A DNA stretch of 53,574 nucleotides, taken from contig PLJC01000036.1 of NCBI GenBank assembly GCA_003139545.1, forward strand, positions 1-53,574. The letters run 5' to 3'. This DNA comes from Actinomycetota bacterium (GTDB taxonomy: Bacteria > Actinomycetota > Thermoleophilia > Gaiellales > Gaiellaceae). The stretch's first letter is position 1. Each line of letters begins with the position of its first letter. The translations under genes and the position numbers were made by a program. This document shows positions 42,947 to 50,204 of the stretch, in pieces. The notes below the pieces were generated by a model. It did no database searches. It saw nothing but the letters and a program-made list of their open reading frames with translations, and was not told the origin of the DNA.

Positions 42947-43412
42947 AGCTCTTGATACGTCGCGGATCGTCTGCCTCCTGTTAGCAGGGCGGCGAGCGGT
43001 GGGGCCGACTCCTCCACATTACTGCGCACCACGGAGGCCGCTGGCTTGCTGGCGACTCGATGTTGCGACGGTGGCTCGACCGCTACGACACGCTCCGGGC
43101 GACTATCGATCTGAACGTCGGCCCTTGAGATGGTCTTGCGGTTAGACGGCGTCTCCTATCGCAACGTACGGCCGAATGGAACCAGACCGCAGTCGGACGA
43201 GATCGGCATGCAGAAGTTGATTTCGTGCAGAAGCGCGACCATACGGAGATCGCGATCCAGTCACGTTTCCGCGCAGAGACCATGACGCCCAGCTATGCGA
43301 TCACGGAAAGGATGAAGAGCGTGACTCGACGTCTGTTTGAGTCGAGCGGCTCAACCTCTCCGTTATCGGTCAAGTCATCCCGGCACGCGACGACGCTCGT
43401 CGCCTCGCGCGC
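42947..43412. other. Intergenic region without recognised gene
   Basis: 466 bases between the antitoxin start and the lipoprotein stop. Short frames exist on both strands, but none has a ribosome-binding site, a -10 at start-codon distance or recognisable domains. It might be a decayed gene. Confidence 0.5.
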
Positions 43413-44153
43413 CTAAGGCCATGCGCAGAAGCCCGGCTTAAGCTCAGCGCTGCTCAACGGTGCTTGCCCGACAAGTACGAGGTGCGTATAGACGTGTACT
43501 CCGCCGCACGTGCCAGGTGCGCTAAGAGTCACCGTGAGTGCCGTGCTGGAGGTGGAATCGTGCCAGTGAGCAGCACCCAGGCCGACCGCCTTTGGTGAGC
43601 CCCAACCACTCCAGTGAATGATGTGGACGCTGCCGTTGTCGATGCTAAATGTGCTTGGAGCCGTAGCGTAACAATCCGTGAAGGTGAATCCCGCGCTCGT
43701 GCACTTGCCGTTTTCAGTTATTGGCATATACAGCGCGGAGCCACGCGGCTCGGTCGTAGTAGTAGGCCAAACTTGTTTCTTGGCCGGATGCGCCTCCGGG
43801 ACGTCCACGTTTCCGGTCGGCCCCGTGTAGGGGGCGCCGAATGCCTGTGTCTCGAAAATGCACGCCGCCCCTGGCCCGCCACTGCCGTCAGCTTTGGTGA
43901 GGAAGCATGTGGCGTCGTTCGCCTCGTTTCCGGCGCCAGTGGTGACTCCGAGCATCATCTTCTCGCTACCCATGGCAGTGCATTGTCCGTAGTACGGATC
44001 GCACACGACGCGTTTGTAGCGGATGCCCGCCGCCTTAAACTGAGCGGACGCCCATGCTGTCTCCGCCGAGAGTGGGCTGCTGCCACCACAGCCCGCCAGG
44101 GCGAACGTTGGCACCGTGAATAAAGCGACTATCAGCACTACTCGCCTCGTCAC
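43413..44153 (-). CDS. Secreted lipoprotein of unknown function
   Basis: A 246-residue lipoprotein from a GTG at 44151-44153 (VTRRVVLIVALFTVPTFALAGC), with a lipobox Cys near residue 22. The mature part has about nine Cys residues, several in pairs that could form disulfides (CDPYYGQC, CTSAGFTFTDC, PGTCGG). I do not recognise a family. TAAGTT lies 10 nt upstream on the minus strand. An upstream TTG would add four residues. Confidence 0.7.
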   Translation of the reverse strand: MTRRVVLIVALFTVPTFALAGCGGSSPLSAETAWASAQFKAAGIRYKRVVCDPYYGQCTAMGSEKMMLGVTTGAGNEANDATCFLTKADGSGGPGAACIFETQAFGAPYTGPTGNVDVPEAHPAKKQVWPTTTTEPRGSALYMPITENGKCTSAGFTFTDCYATAPSTFSIDNGSVHIIHWSGWGSPKAVGLGAAHWHDSTSSTALTVTLSAPGTCGGVHVYTHLVLVGQAPLSSAELKPGFCAWP

Positions 44154-44216
44154 GTAACAGGGCAACTTACCACTTTGGTTCTGGCCTGATTGGCTCAGGC
44201 CCCGGACTATCTCCGG

Positions 44217-44432
44217 GTGCCGCTAGAGCTTCAGCGCTTCGGTCAGAACGTCCGCGCCGCGAGACAAGCCCGGGGGTGGACACAAGAGGAGCTTGCTCAT
44301 CGCACCGGCCTTGCGTCCGTTCAAGTGAGCCGGATTGAGCGCGGGAAGCGCGAAGTCAGGCTCACGACCCTACTCAGACTCCTGCGGGCGTTCGATGCTC
44401 CACCAATCGAACTACTCGACGGACTGGTGTAG
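44217..44432 (+). CDS. XRE-family (Cro/CI-type) DNA-binding protein
   Basis: A 71-residue single-domain helix-turn-helix protein: RQARGWTQEELAHRTGLASVQVSRIERGKREVRLTTLLRLLRAF. I choose the GTG at 44217 because GACTAT ends 6 nt before it; a TTG at 44190 would add nine residues without a ribosome-binding site. Divergent from the lipoprotein gene and upstream of the convergent recombinase region. It could control the lipoprotein, the recombinase or element excision. Confidence 0.82.
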   Translation: MPLELQRFGQNVRAARQARGWTQEELAHRTGLASVQVSRIERGKREVRLTTLLRLLRAFDAPPIELLDGLV

Positions 44433-44500
44433 ACGCTCTTCACGTTCGCACACACGATTCTCAATCGCTTCAAGGGGTTCCGTTCCAGGCCTTGCGTTGT

Positions 44501-44776
44501 CTATTCGGTTGCTTTATCGATGGTTCTCGCCCAGCACTCGCTGACGTGCGCTTCGAGCCGCCTGGCGTCTGCAAGCGCTCCCTCCCATACGGCACCGACG
44601 CCTGGCGCCGAGTCCATCAGGCCCCGCTCTTCGATGAACTTCATGCGGAAGTGGGAGTACACGCTGTACAGAGCCTCGGGGATCCGGTCGCGCTGGCTTT
44701 GCAACGCGCAAAGGCCAACGTCCAGTGCCTCCGCTTCGAGTTGATCGCGCTGTGCGCTTCCGATCTCGGGAAGCAT
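44501..44776 (-). CDS. Hypothetical protein downstream of the short recombinase
   Basis: A 91-residue acidic protein from the ATG at 44774-44776, 20 nt after the stop of the short recombinase and on the same strand, so probably co-transcribed. Mostly helical (FRMKFIEERGLMDS, ADARRLEAHVSECW); no recognised domain, but two Cys and one His are present. It could be an accessory or recombination directionality factor; no direct evidence. Confidence 0.5.
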   Translation of the reverse strand: MLPEIGSAQRDQLEAEALDVGLCALQSQRDRIPEALYSVYSHFRMKFIEERGLMDSAPGVGAVWEGALADARRLEAHVSECWARTIDKATE

Positions 44777-44795
44777 CGTCGGCTCTACTCCTCAA

Positions 44796-45383
44796 TCACG
44801 TTGTTGGAGTCCAATCGCGTCGCCGAGCGAACTCGACAGCGTCACTTGCGCCCAGGCGGCTGAGGTAGATCGAGGTCGTCGCTGCGGAGGAGTGTCCGAG
44901 CAGGTCGCGGACGGTCAGAAGGTTGGCTCCCTCCTGTACGAGATCGACAGCGAATCTGTGCCGTGCCGCGTGCGGGTGGACTCGCCGCTCGATGCCTGCC
45001 TTTCGCGCAAGCCGCTTGCACAGGTGCCGCAGATAGCTCGTGTCCACCTGCCCGCCATGGAGCGTGCAGAACAGAGGTGCGGCGGCGGGGACGTTCAGTT
45101 TGCGGCGTGCGACGAGCCACCGCTCGACCAGTGCGGCCGTTCCAGCATCGATTCCGACAATCCGTCTGCGGTCGTTCTTGCCGTGCTGAACGGTCAGCCG
45201 ACCCTCGGCGAGATCGATGTCCTTCGGGCGTAGGGCAACGAGTTCACTTGCGCGTAGACCGCATCGCCACGCGACCGCGAGCAGGGCCGCGTTCCGTTGC
45301 CCTGTGGGGGCACGGCGGGAGCACGTCTTGATCAGGCGTTCGAACTCATCCCGGCTAGGCAGATCTGCGTCGAGTTTTGCCAT
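44796..45383 (-). CDS. Tyrosine recombinase, catalytic-domain only
   Basis: XerC/D-like recombinase of 195 residues with the full catalytic set: Arg in CGLRASELVAL, Lys in HGKNDRRR, His/Arg in HPHAARHRF, His in DLLGHSS and the nucleophile Tyr in TSIYLSR. The usual N-terminal core-binding (SAM-like) domain of about 100 residues is missing. The start is the ATG at 45381-45383 behind GAGGAGA on the minus strand; a longer TTG-type extension is rejected. Either a truncated remnant or a genuinely short recombinase. Confidence 0.85.
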   Translation of the reverse strand: MAKLDADLPSRDEFERLIKTCSRRAPTGQRNAALLAVAWRCGLRASELVALRPKDIDLAEGRLTVQHGKNDRRRIVGIDAGTAALVERWLVARRKLNVPAAAPLFCTLHGGQVDTSYLRHLCKRLARKAGIERRVHPHAARHRFAVDLVQEGANLLTVRDLLGHSSAATTSIYLSRLGASDAVEFARRRDWTPTT

Positions 45384-45491
45384 ACGACTTGTCTCCTCAC
45401 GTTGCTCGATTCCACGAGCCGCATCATCAGTCAGCACCTTGCGTGAGTTGCAGGTTGCCGGGCCCTAAGGCCGCTCTTGATGCCTTATCGC

Positions 45492-45520
45492 ACCCTAGAC
45501 GTTCTAAGCGTTTTTTTCAA
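45492..45520 (-). promoter_or_regulatory. Promoter of the short recombinase
   Basis: On the minus strand TTGAAA (45520-45515), exact 17-nt spacer, TAGGGT (45497-45492). It would give a leader of about 100 nt before the ATG at 45383. Confidence 0.5.
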
Positions 45521-45626
45521 CCTAATTGGGAATCGACATGTAACGAGTTGACATTTCCATATGGTGGCTTTAGGAAGCCTCCCATGAGCTCACAGATGCC
45601 TTCCGCGCGGGGATCGAGAAGGCGAT

Positions 45627-46283
45627 TTAGGAAACGTGAGAGTAGGTATGGGTTCTTGCCAGCAACTCATCCAGTGTTTCTCTGGGGCGCGAGTCCGTCC
45701 GTGTCGGCGGTGGCGGGTCGTCTGGGGCGAAGAATCCCATCGTCCACGCCGAGATCATGTGTCTCGGTACCCACTTCCCGGTGTTCTCGTCTAGCTCCGT
45801 GGGGCGGCACGCACAGACGGGCCAGAGTTCGGGTGGCAGCCAGCCCTCTGTGTTGGAGATGTGCTTGATGCTTAGGCAACACGGGCAGTACGCGATCAAC
45901 CCGAGCCGAAATCCGCGAACGAACCAGTTGTCCCTGTCTGTCGGGGCGAGGTTCAAGGCCTCCATGACGGCGAACCACGGAGGTTTCAGCTTAGGTAGAT
46001 CGCGCGAGCGAACGAGGTCAATGTACTTGGGGAATCTCCCCCGGCCGCGAACGCTGTCCAGATAGCCGGGAGTGACTCGATACGCCTTGGGGGCACCGCG
46101 CCCAGGCAGAACCTCAACGCTGAGTGCGCCGTGCTCCACGGCCCTGGGAAGCTCGGACTCGACCGTCCGGAGGCCCACCGCGAAGTGCTCGGCAACAGCG
46201 CGGCGGAACGAGGCTCCAGGTTCACCGACGTAGTCATCCACGAACCTCGCCAGAGAAGGCAGACGAATCTCTCGACTCCTCAA
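45627..46283 (-). CDS. Cys-rich, possibly DNA-binding protein of unknown function
   Basis: A 218-residue protein. The N-terminal 70 residues look like a winged helix (FRRAVAEHFAVGLRTVESELPRAVEHG). The middle has a putative zinc site, CPCC near residue 133 and CACR near residue 158. The C-terminus is Pro/Arg-rich. The TTG start at 46281-46283 is supported by GGAGAGGAG 5 nt upstream on the minus strand. The arrangement resembles element-borne regulators or excision factors, but I do not recognise a family. Confidence 0.68.
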   Translation of the reverse strand: MRSREIRLPSLARFVDDYVGEPGASFRRAVAEHFAVGLRTVESELPRAVEHGALSVEVLPGRGAPKAYRVTPGYLDSVRGRGRFPKYIDLVRSRDLPKLKPPWFAVMEALNLAPTDRDNWFVRGFRLGLIAYCPCCLSIKHISNTEGWLPPELWPVCACRPTELDENTGKWVPRHMISAWTMGFFAPDDPPPPTRTDSRPRETLDELLARTHTYSHVS

Positions 46284-46399
46284 GATGACTCCTCTCCAAC
46301 GGTGAGTACCCGGCGACCGCGTTCATCAGAAGAGAGCCGAGGAAGAGAACTGTCCGCCGTAACGACACAGACGTTGAGCCGGGAAGAAGCCTTGAGGGA

Positions 46400-46498
46400 C
46401 GATTTCCCGCAACTACCCCACTCCTTAGTACTAGACATATCTTTGTTCTTTCTCTAATAGATCTACATTTGATGTAGATAGATAGTTGCGGGAAACCG
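46400..46498. repeat. Nested inverted repeats flanking an AT-rich core
   Basis: Outer arms 46400-46417 (CGATTTCCCGCAACTACC) and 46481-46498 are inverted copies matching at 16 of 18 positions, with 13 consecutive perfect pairs. The 63-base core is strongly AT-rich and contains the perfect palindrome ATCTACAT-TTG-ATGTAGAT at 46461-46479. Possible origin, excision-factor binding region or operator. Confidence 0.75.
46461..46479. promoter_or_regulatory. Perfect 19-bp palindrome (operator-like)
   Basis: ATCTACAT-TTG-ATGTAGAT, 8-bp perfect half-sites with a 3-base centre, in the AT-rich core between the Cys-rich protein gene (minus) and the integrase (plus). Typical size for a dimeric repressor site. 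Confidence 0.55.
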
Positions 46499-46910
46499 AC
46501 GAAGACACCCTGGCAATGTCTTCGCTGTATTGGAGCGGCCTCTCGACCTTGGCAGAGAGCGGTTGCGCTTTCTTCAGGCTGTCGGGCCAATTGACGGTTG
46601 CCATTTCCGCAGCATAGAAATGGCCCTCAGCGGAACCCCTTTCGCGCGTACGTGAGGGGACGACGCGGAGGGAGCGAAAAATCGCAGTTGTCGATGCCCT
46701 TTGCGGGTCAAACCCCGCCAGGCTTGGGGCGATTCGGTAGTTCGCGATTCACTCGCGTGTCGCGGACAAGGTCAGCGCGTTCGCGGCCGGAAGTTACCGC
46801 TGAGCTTGCCCCGTACTATCTGGACTGTCGATCAAAAAACAGCCATCACGGTCGTGCGTCCGGAGAGATCCGCGATGACGCGGAGACGGGTGTATCCAAG
46901 GAGGCCACCC

Positions 46911-46976
46911 GTGCCACACGTGATGTTCGCAAACGCCAAAGACTTGCGCCCGCTACAAGGCCAGCCCCATGTCTAG
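46911..46976 (+). CDS. 21-residue leader ORF overlapping the integrase start
   Basis: A GTG at 46911 sits 6 nt after the best ribosome-binding site in the region, AAGGAGG (46898-46904). The frame encodes VPHVMFANAKDLRPLQGQPH plus Val and stops at 46974-46976, 8 nt into the integrase gene. The integrase ATG itself has no ribosome-binding site, so its translation may depend on this leader. Confidence 0.4.
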   Translation: MPHVMFANAKDLRPLQGQPHV

Positions 46977-47940
46977 GGGGCCTGTGTCCTACGTCATCGA
47001 TGTCGTCGAGGAGTTCCTACGAACGAAGGCAGCCCGCGAAAAGAAGACAAGGGCGAGCTACTCAGGGATCCTCCTAGGCTCAGACCGTGGAACGAAGAAG
47101 CCTCTGGGCCAACCATTCGCCGTCTACTTCCACAACCGCAAGTTCGCGAGTCTCACGCACGACGAAGTCGCCACGTGGTTCGCTCTCCGCGTCGAGGCCG
47201 GACGGCAAAACACAAAGCACCGAATCTCGAAGGAAGCACGTCACTTCCTAACGTGGGCGCACAAGCGTGATCACACCTCGCTTGACCTCGCTTCTGCGAT
47301 TGAGCCTTTTCGCTCCGGTGAAAGCCGTCTCGATTGGCTGTCATGGAGCGATGTAGATCGAGTCCTTGCGGCGCTACCAGAGTTCCGACTCAAGTTCGCA
47401 GCAGCGTGGTTGTTCTACACCGGCTGTCGCATCGGAGAGGCGCTCGCGGCGGTGCAAGCCGACATTCGCTGGCGCGAAGACTTCGGCATGTACGAGTGGA
47501 CGATCTCGGACTCGAAGACCCATCGAGCACGGACGGTGTGGCTGCCCTCGCGGCTCGGCGAACTCCTTGACGAGAGCCGCCGACTCAACAAGCCGCAGCC
47601 GACCTGGCCCATCCTCTGGGATTGCGAAGGGCGCGGCTTCGGCCGCGTCGAGAACCCAGCAGCGCGCATCAGCGAGCGGACGGTCAACAACGCGCTAGCA
47701 CGAGCGCGCGACACGGTGAGCCTCACGACGCCGCTCACCGCGCACGTATGCCGTCACACCTACTGCACGAACTACGTCAAGGAGTACGGACACAACGAGT
47801 ACGCGATGGAGAAGCTGTCGCGGCTTGTGGGCACGTCAGTCGGTGTTCTCCGCAACACGTACGTGCATCTCGACCTCACCGCAAGTGACTGGGATGACCT
47901 CCGCAGCTTCGGTCGTTCTTCGAAGGCACAAGTAGGCTAA
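46969..47940 (+). CDS. int: Tyrosine-type integrase of the island
   Basis: A 323-residue site-specific recombinase, placed against attR as usual for tRNA-targeting islands. Residues 1-100 form the core-binding domain. Catalytic residues: Arg near 153 (TGCRIGEALA), Lys in SDSKTHRAR, His-x2-Arg near 259 (TAHVCRHTYC) and Tyr near 297 (RNTYVHLD). The usual LGH box is RLVGTSVG, lacking the canonical His. It likely recombines the 27-bp repeats at 31458 and 47944. Start at the ATG 46969, overlapped by a 21-residue leader. Confidence 0.92.
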   Translation: MSRGPVSYVIDVVEEFLRTKAAREKKTRASYSGILLGSDRGTKKPLGQPFAVYFHNRKFASLTHDEVATWFALRVEAGRQNTKHRISKEARHFLTWAHKRDHTSLDLASAIEPFRSGESRLDWLSWSDVDRVLAALPEFRLKFAAAWLFYTGCRIGEALAAVQADIRWREDFGMYEWTISDSKTHRARTVWLPSRLGELLDESRRLNKPQPTWPILWDCEGRGFGRVENPAARISERTVNNALARARDTVSLTTPLTAHVCRHTYCTNYVKEYGHNEYAMEKLSRLVGTSVGVLRNTYVHLDLTASDWDDLRSFGRSSKAQVG

Positions 47941-47943
47941 GTA

Positions 47944-47970
47944 CGCATGTTCGAATCATGCCGGGCGCAT
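47944..47970 (+). repeat. attR: 27-bp direct repeat at the distal island end
   Basis: Identical to 31458-31484, the 3' part of tRNA-Arg plus one base. It begins 3 nt after the integrase stop. Confidence 0.93.
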
Positions 47971-47975
47971 TTCTC

Positions 47976-48689
47976 GTGACCATCGGCGTCCTGCATCCCG
48001 GCGAGATGGGTGCGGCGATCGGATCTGCAGTCCGGTCCGCCGGGCACACGGTGCTCTGGGCGTCCACGGGACGCAGCGCGGACACCGAGCGGCGCGCCGG
48101 CGAAGCCGGCCTTGAAGACGCGGGCACGCTTGCCGAGCTGTCACGGCGTTGCGACGTCCTGATCTCGGTGTGCCCGTCACATGCGGCCGTCGACGTGGCA
48201 CGCGACTTCACCGCGTTCGACGGCATCTACGTGGACGCGAACGCCGTGTCGCCGGCGACCGCGCGCACGATCGCGGGCATCGTCCCGCGCTACGTCGACG
48301 GCGGCATCATCGGGACGCCGGGGGCGCTGCGCATCTATCTCTCCGGAGCCGACGCGAACACTGTCGCCGGGCTCTTCGACGCCACCATTGTGTCCAACGC
48401 ATCCGCGCTGAAGATGGCGTATGCCGCATGGACGAAGGGAACGGCGGCGCTCATCCTGGCCATCCGCGACCTCGCCGAGGCCGAGGGGGTCGGCGATGCG
48501 CTCCGCGACGAGTGGCTGCTCTCGCAGCCGCAGCTGTTCGACCGCCTCGCCTCGGCGGAACGCTCCGCCCGCACGAAGGGCTGGCGCTGGGTCGGCGAGA
48601 TGGAGGAGATCGCCGACACGTTCGCGGCCGACGGGCTCCCCGACGGGTTCCACCGCGCCGCCGCGGAGATGTTCCGCCGCGAGCCTTAG
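47976..48689 (+). CDS. 6-phosphogluconate-dehydrogenase-like NAD(P) oxidoreductase (DUF1932 C-terminus)
   Basis: Beta-hydroxyacid dehydrogenase family, 237 residues. The N-terminal Rossmann motif is VLHPGEMGAAIGSAVRSAGH, then CDVLISVCPSHA. The C-terminal domain (ALKMAYAAWTKGTAALILA) matches DUF1932. I start at the GTG 47976 (VTIGVLHPGEMG) because the in-frame ATG at 47958 lies inside attR and would exist only by chance of the junction. First host gene right of the island; before integration it followed tRNA-Arg directly. Its stop overlaps the convergent next gene. Confidence 0.85.
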   Translation: MTIGVLHPGEMGAAIGSAVRSAGHTVLWASTGRSADTERRAGEAGLEDAGTLAELSRRCDVLISVCPSHAAVDVARDFTAFDGIYVDANAVSPATARTIAGIVPRYVDGGIIGTPGALRIYLSGADANTVAGLFDATIVSNASALKMAYAAWTKGTAALILAIRDLAEAEGVGDALRDEWLLSQPQLFDRLASAERSARTKGWRWVGEMEEIADTFAADGLPDGFHRAAAEMFRREP

Positions 48690-49048
48690 CCGAGCGCGGC
48701 GACGGCGTCTTCGAGTCGCTCGTGCACGCTCGCGGCGACGTACACCGTCCATGGATGCGCCCGCGCTTCGCCGGTCCACGCAACGACCGGCTTGCCGACG
48801 GAGTGCGCGTACCACGCCTCCATCGCCGTCCCCTCGTCCGGCTCCGTGAACGCCGCGAGCACGGCATCGCAGGAATCGATGTCGGCGAGGTCGCCCTCGA
48901 CGATCTCGCGCTCGTTGCCCACGGTGCGGCCGCGGAAGTCGCGGCGCATCGGGTCGACCGCTTCCCACCCGATCTCGCGCGCGAGCTCCGTTGCGCGGCG
49001 CCGGTACTCGTCTGGGTGCGGCGGCCCGGCGAGGTAGACGCGCTTCAC
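48686..49048 (-). CDS. Nucleoside 2-deoxyribosyltransferase-like protein
   Basis: A 120-residue protein with VYLAGPPHPDEYRRRATEL at the N-terminus and the active-site region CDAVLAAFTEPDEGTAMEAWYAHSVGKPVV, the nucleoside deoxyribosyltransferase pattern with the catalytic Glu in EGTAME. Relatives swap or cleave the base of deoxynucleosides or nucleotides. I choose the GTG at 49046-49048, 6 nt after GACACT (minus strand); the ATG at 49066 would overlap the divergent queF start codon. Confidence 0.85.
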   Translation of the reverse strand: MKRVYLAGPPHPDEYRRRATELAREIGWEAVDPMRRDFRGRTVGNEREIVEGDLADIDSCDAVLAAFTEPDEGTAMEAWYAHSVGKPVVAWTGEARAHPWTVYVAASVHERLEDAVAALG

Positions 49049-49051
49049 GCG

Positions 49052-49060
49052 TACAGTGTC
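49052..49060. promoter_or_regulatory. Overlapping divergent -10 elements
   Basis: TACAGT on the plus strand (49052-49057) lies 7 nt before the queF ATG; GACACT on the minus strand (49060-49055) lies 6 nt before the deoxyribosyltransferase GTG. They share three base pairs. Confidence 0.5.
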
Positions 49061-49064
49061 GCGC

Positions 49065-49427
49065 ATGGAGTTCGTCGCGCTCGGACACGCGGGGAGCGAG
49101 CACTACGCCGGCCTCGAAACGTTCCCCAACCCCGGCGTGCGCGAGGTCGAGATGACGAGCGACGAGCTCACGGCCGTCTGCCCGATCACGGCGCAGCCCG
49201 ACTTCTACGTTGCGCGCATCGTCTACCGACCTGACTCGCTCTGCCTCGAGTCGAAGTCGCTGAAGCTCTATCTCGCGCGCTTCCGGAACGAGGGCGCGTT
49301 CGGCGAGGCCCTCGCGGTGCAGATCAGGGACGACGTCGCGGCCGCGCTGGAGCTCCAGCCTGCCGCGGTGACCGTGACGCTCACGCAGAAGGCGCGTGGA
49401 GGCATCACGATCACCGCGACGGCGTAA
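49065..49427 (+). CDS. queF: 7-cyano-7-deazaguanine (preQ0) reductase-like protein
   Basis: Unimodular QueF-type T-fold protein, 120 residues; QueF reduces preQ0 to preQ1 with NADPH in queuosine synthesis. The catalytic Cys39 and Asp46 (VCPITAQPDF) and the NADPH motif ESKSLKLYL (62-70) are intact. The B. subtilis-type NHGDFHE segment reads NEGAFGE here: Glu81 is kept but the substrate-binding His is Gly80. Short N-terminus compared with B. subtilis. ATG at 49065, 7 nt after TACAGT. No other queuosine genes are in the window. Confidence 0.88.
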   Translation: MEFVALGHAGSEHYAGLETFPNPGVREVEMTSDELTAVCPITAQPDFYVARIVYRPDSLCLESKSLKLYLARFRNEGAFGEALAVQIRDDVAAALELQPAAVTVTLTQKARGGITITATA

Positions 49428-49432
49428 CAGCC

Positions 49433-49876
49433 CTAGCCGGCGAGCGGCGCGCCGGTCTCGAGCAGCGTCTTGAGGCCGCTGAGCACGTACGGCCAACCGC
49501 CGGCGACGCTCGTCGCCGTCTTCGGCGCGCCCTCGAGCCGGTCGTGCACGACCGTCAGCTTCGAGTAGCCGCCGTCCTGCGCCTCGATCTCCCACGTCAC
49601 GCGGCTTTCGTCTTCGGCCGCGGTCTCCGGGTCGTACAGGGCGCGCCAGCCGTGGACAAGCCGCGTCGGCGGGTCGTGCTCGAAGACCGTCCCCTTGACG
49701 AGGTCGTGACCCTCTCCGTCGACGCTGAGGTACGACTCGCGCGTCACCTTCGCGCGCGATCCGTAGAAGTACTTCTCGGTGAACTCGGGCTTCGTGATCG
49801 CGTCCCAGATCTGTTCGGGCGTCGCCTTGATGAACACCTGGTACATCTGCGTCGCTTGTGCGGTCATCGTGGTCAT
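49433..49876 (-). CDS. SRPBCC/AHSA1-family protein
   Basis: A 147-residue START-like (AHSA1) protein: YQVFIKATPEQIWDAITKPEFTEKYFYG at the N-terminus and VAGGWPYVLSGLKTLLETG at the C-terminus are typical. The family binds hydrophobic ligands; the ligand here is unknown. The ATG at 49874-49876 overlaps the arsR stop (ATGA) and has a strong GGAGGAGA site upstream. ArsR-SRPBCC pairs are a common operon type. Confidence 0.9.
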   Translation of the reverse strand: MTTMTAQATQMYQVFIKATPEQIWDAITKPEFTEKYFYGSRAKVTRESYLSVDGEGHDLVKGTVFEHDPPTRLVHGWRALYDPETAAEDESRVTWEIEAQDGGYSKLTVVHDRLEGAPKTATSVAGGWPYVLSGLKTLLETGAPLAG

Positions 49877-50190
49877 GCAGTCTCCTCCAGTTCGTGCTTG
49901 AGATTCGCGAGCGCCGCCACGCGGTGCTCCGTGTACTTGTCGATCCAGCGGTCGTGGACGAGGCGGATCGGCACCGGGTTGAGGTAGTGGAGCTTCTCCC
50001 GGCCTTCCCGTCGCGTGATCACGAGCCCGGCGTCCTCGAGCACGCGCAGGTGCTTCATGACCCCGAAGCGCGTCATCTCCAGCTCCGACTCGAGCTCGGT
50101 GAGCGTGCGGCCGTCGCGCTCGAAGAGCCGGTCGAGGAGATGCCTGCGCGTGGGATCCGCCAGAGCCTTGAAGATGCGGTCGTCATCCAC
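49873..50190 (-). CDS. ArsR-family regulator
   Basis: A 105-residue winged-helix regulator: DDRIFKALADPTRRHLLDRLF, then TLTELESELEMTRFGVMKHLRVLEDAGLV with the recognition helix. No metal-binding ELCVC motif, so it is the metal-independent kind often paired with SRPBCC proteins. I start at the GTG 50188-50190, 7 nt after TATTCT (minus strand); a GTG at 50220 would begin inside the divergent gene. A palindrome at 50205-50220 is its likely operator. Confidence 0.88.
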   Translation of the reverse strand: MDDDRIFKALADPTRRHLLDRLFERDGRTLTELESELEMTRFGVMKHLRVLEDAGLVITRREGREKLHYLNPVPIRLVHDRWIDKYTEHRVAALANLKHELEETA

Positions 50191-50197
50191 GAACAGG

Positions 50198-50203
50198 AGA
50201 ATA
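50198..50203 (-). promoter_or_regulatory. -10 of the arsR-SRPBCC operon
   Basis: TATTCT on the minus strand, 7 nt before the GTG at 50190, leaderless spacing. Next to the 50205-50220 palindrome. Confidence 0.5.
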
Positions 50204-50204
50204 G

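Larger units (their letters stand above)
46284..46910. other. AT-rich regulatory or recombination region without genes
   Basis: About 630 bases between the Cys-rich protein and the integrase leader. It holds nested inverted repeats (46400-46498) but no credible coding frame. TACTAT at 46814-46819 may be the -10 of the integrase transcript. Confidence 0.55.
31458..47970. mobile_element. Integrative genomic island in tRNA-Arg
   Basis: A 16.5-kb block bounded by 27-bp direct repeats, with a tyrosine integrase ending 3 nt before the distal repeat. Inside, base composition drops visibly, coding strands alternate, and AT-rich intergenic segments appear. Cargo looks like conflict/defence genes plus secreted proteins; I see no replication, conjugation, capsid or tail genes. 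The right flank resumes typical GC-rich host genes, and joining the flanks restores tRNA-Arg followed at once by the oxidoreductase gene at 47976. Confidence 0.9.

Noticed and set aside
43083..43416. Short frames on both strands between antitoxin and lipoprotein
   Set aside because: No ribosome-binding site, start-adjacent -10, domain or plausible composition; treated as non-coding or decayed.
45548..45576. Consensus-like plus-strand promoter TTGACA-N17-TAGGAA
   Set aside because: No credible plus-strand gene follows; the frame downstream is antisense to the Cys-rich protein. Kept only as a note on possible antisense RNA.
31458..47970. Reading the island as a complete prophage or conjugative element
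   Set aside because: No terminase, portal, capsid, tail, lysis, relaxase or transfer genes are visible.
47958..47975. ATG inside attR as start of the oxidoreductase
   Set aside because: It lies within the att repeat and before a better GTG at 47976 that opens the Rossmann motif; the repeat sequence belongs to the tRNA.
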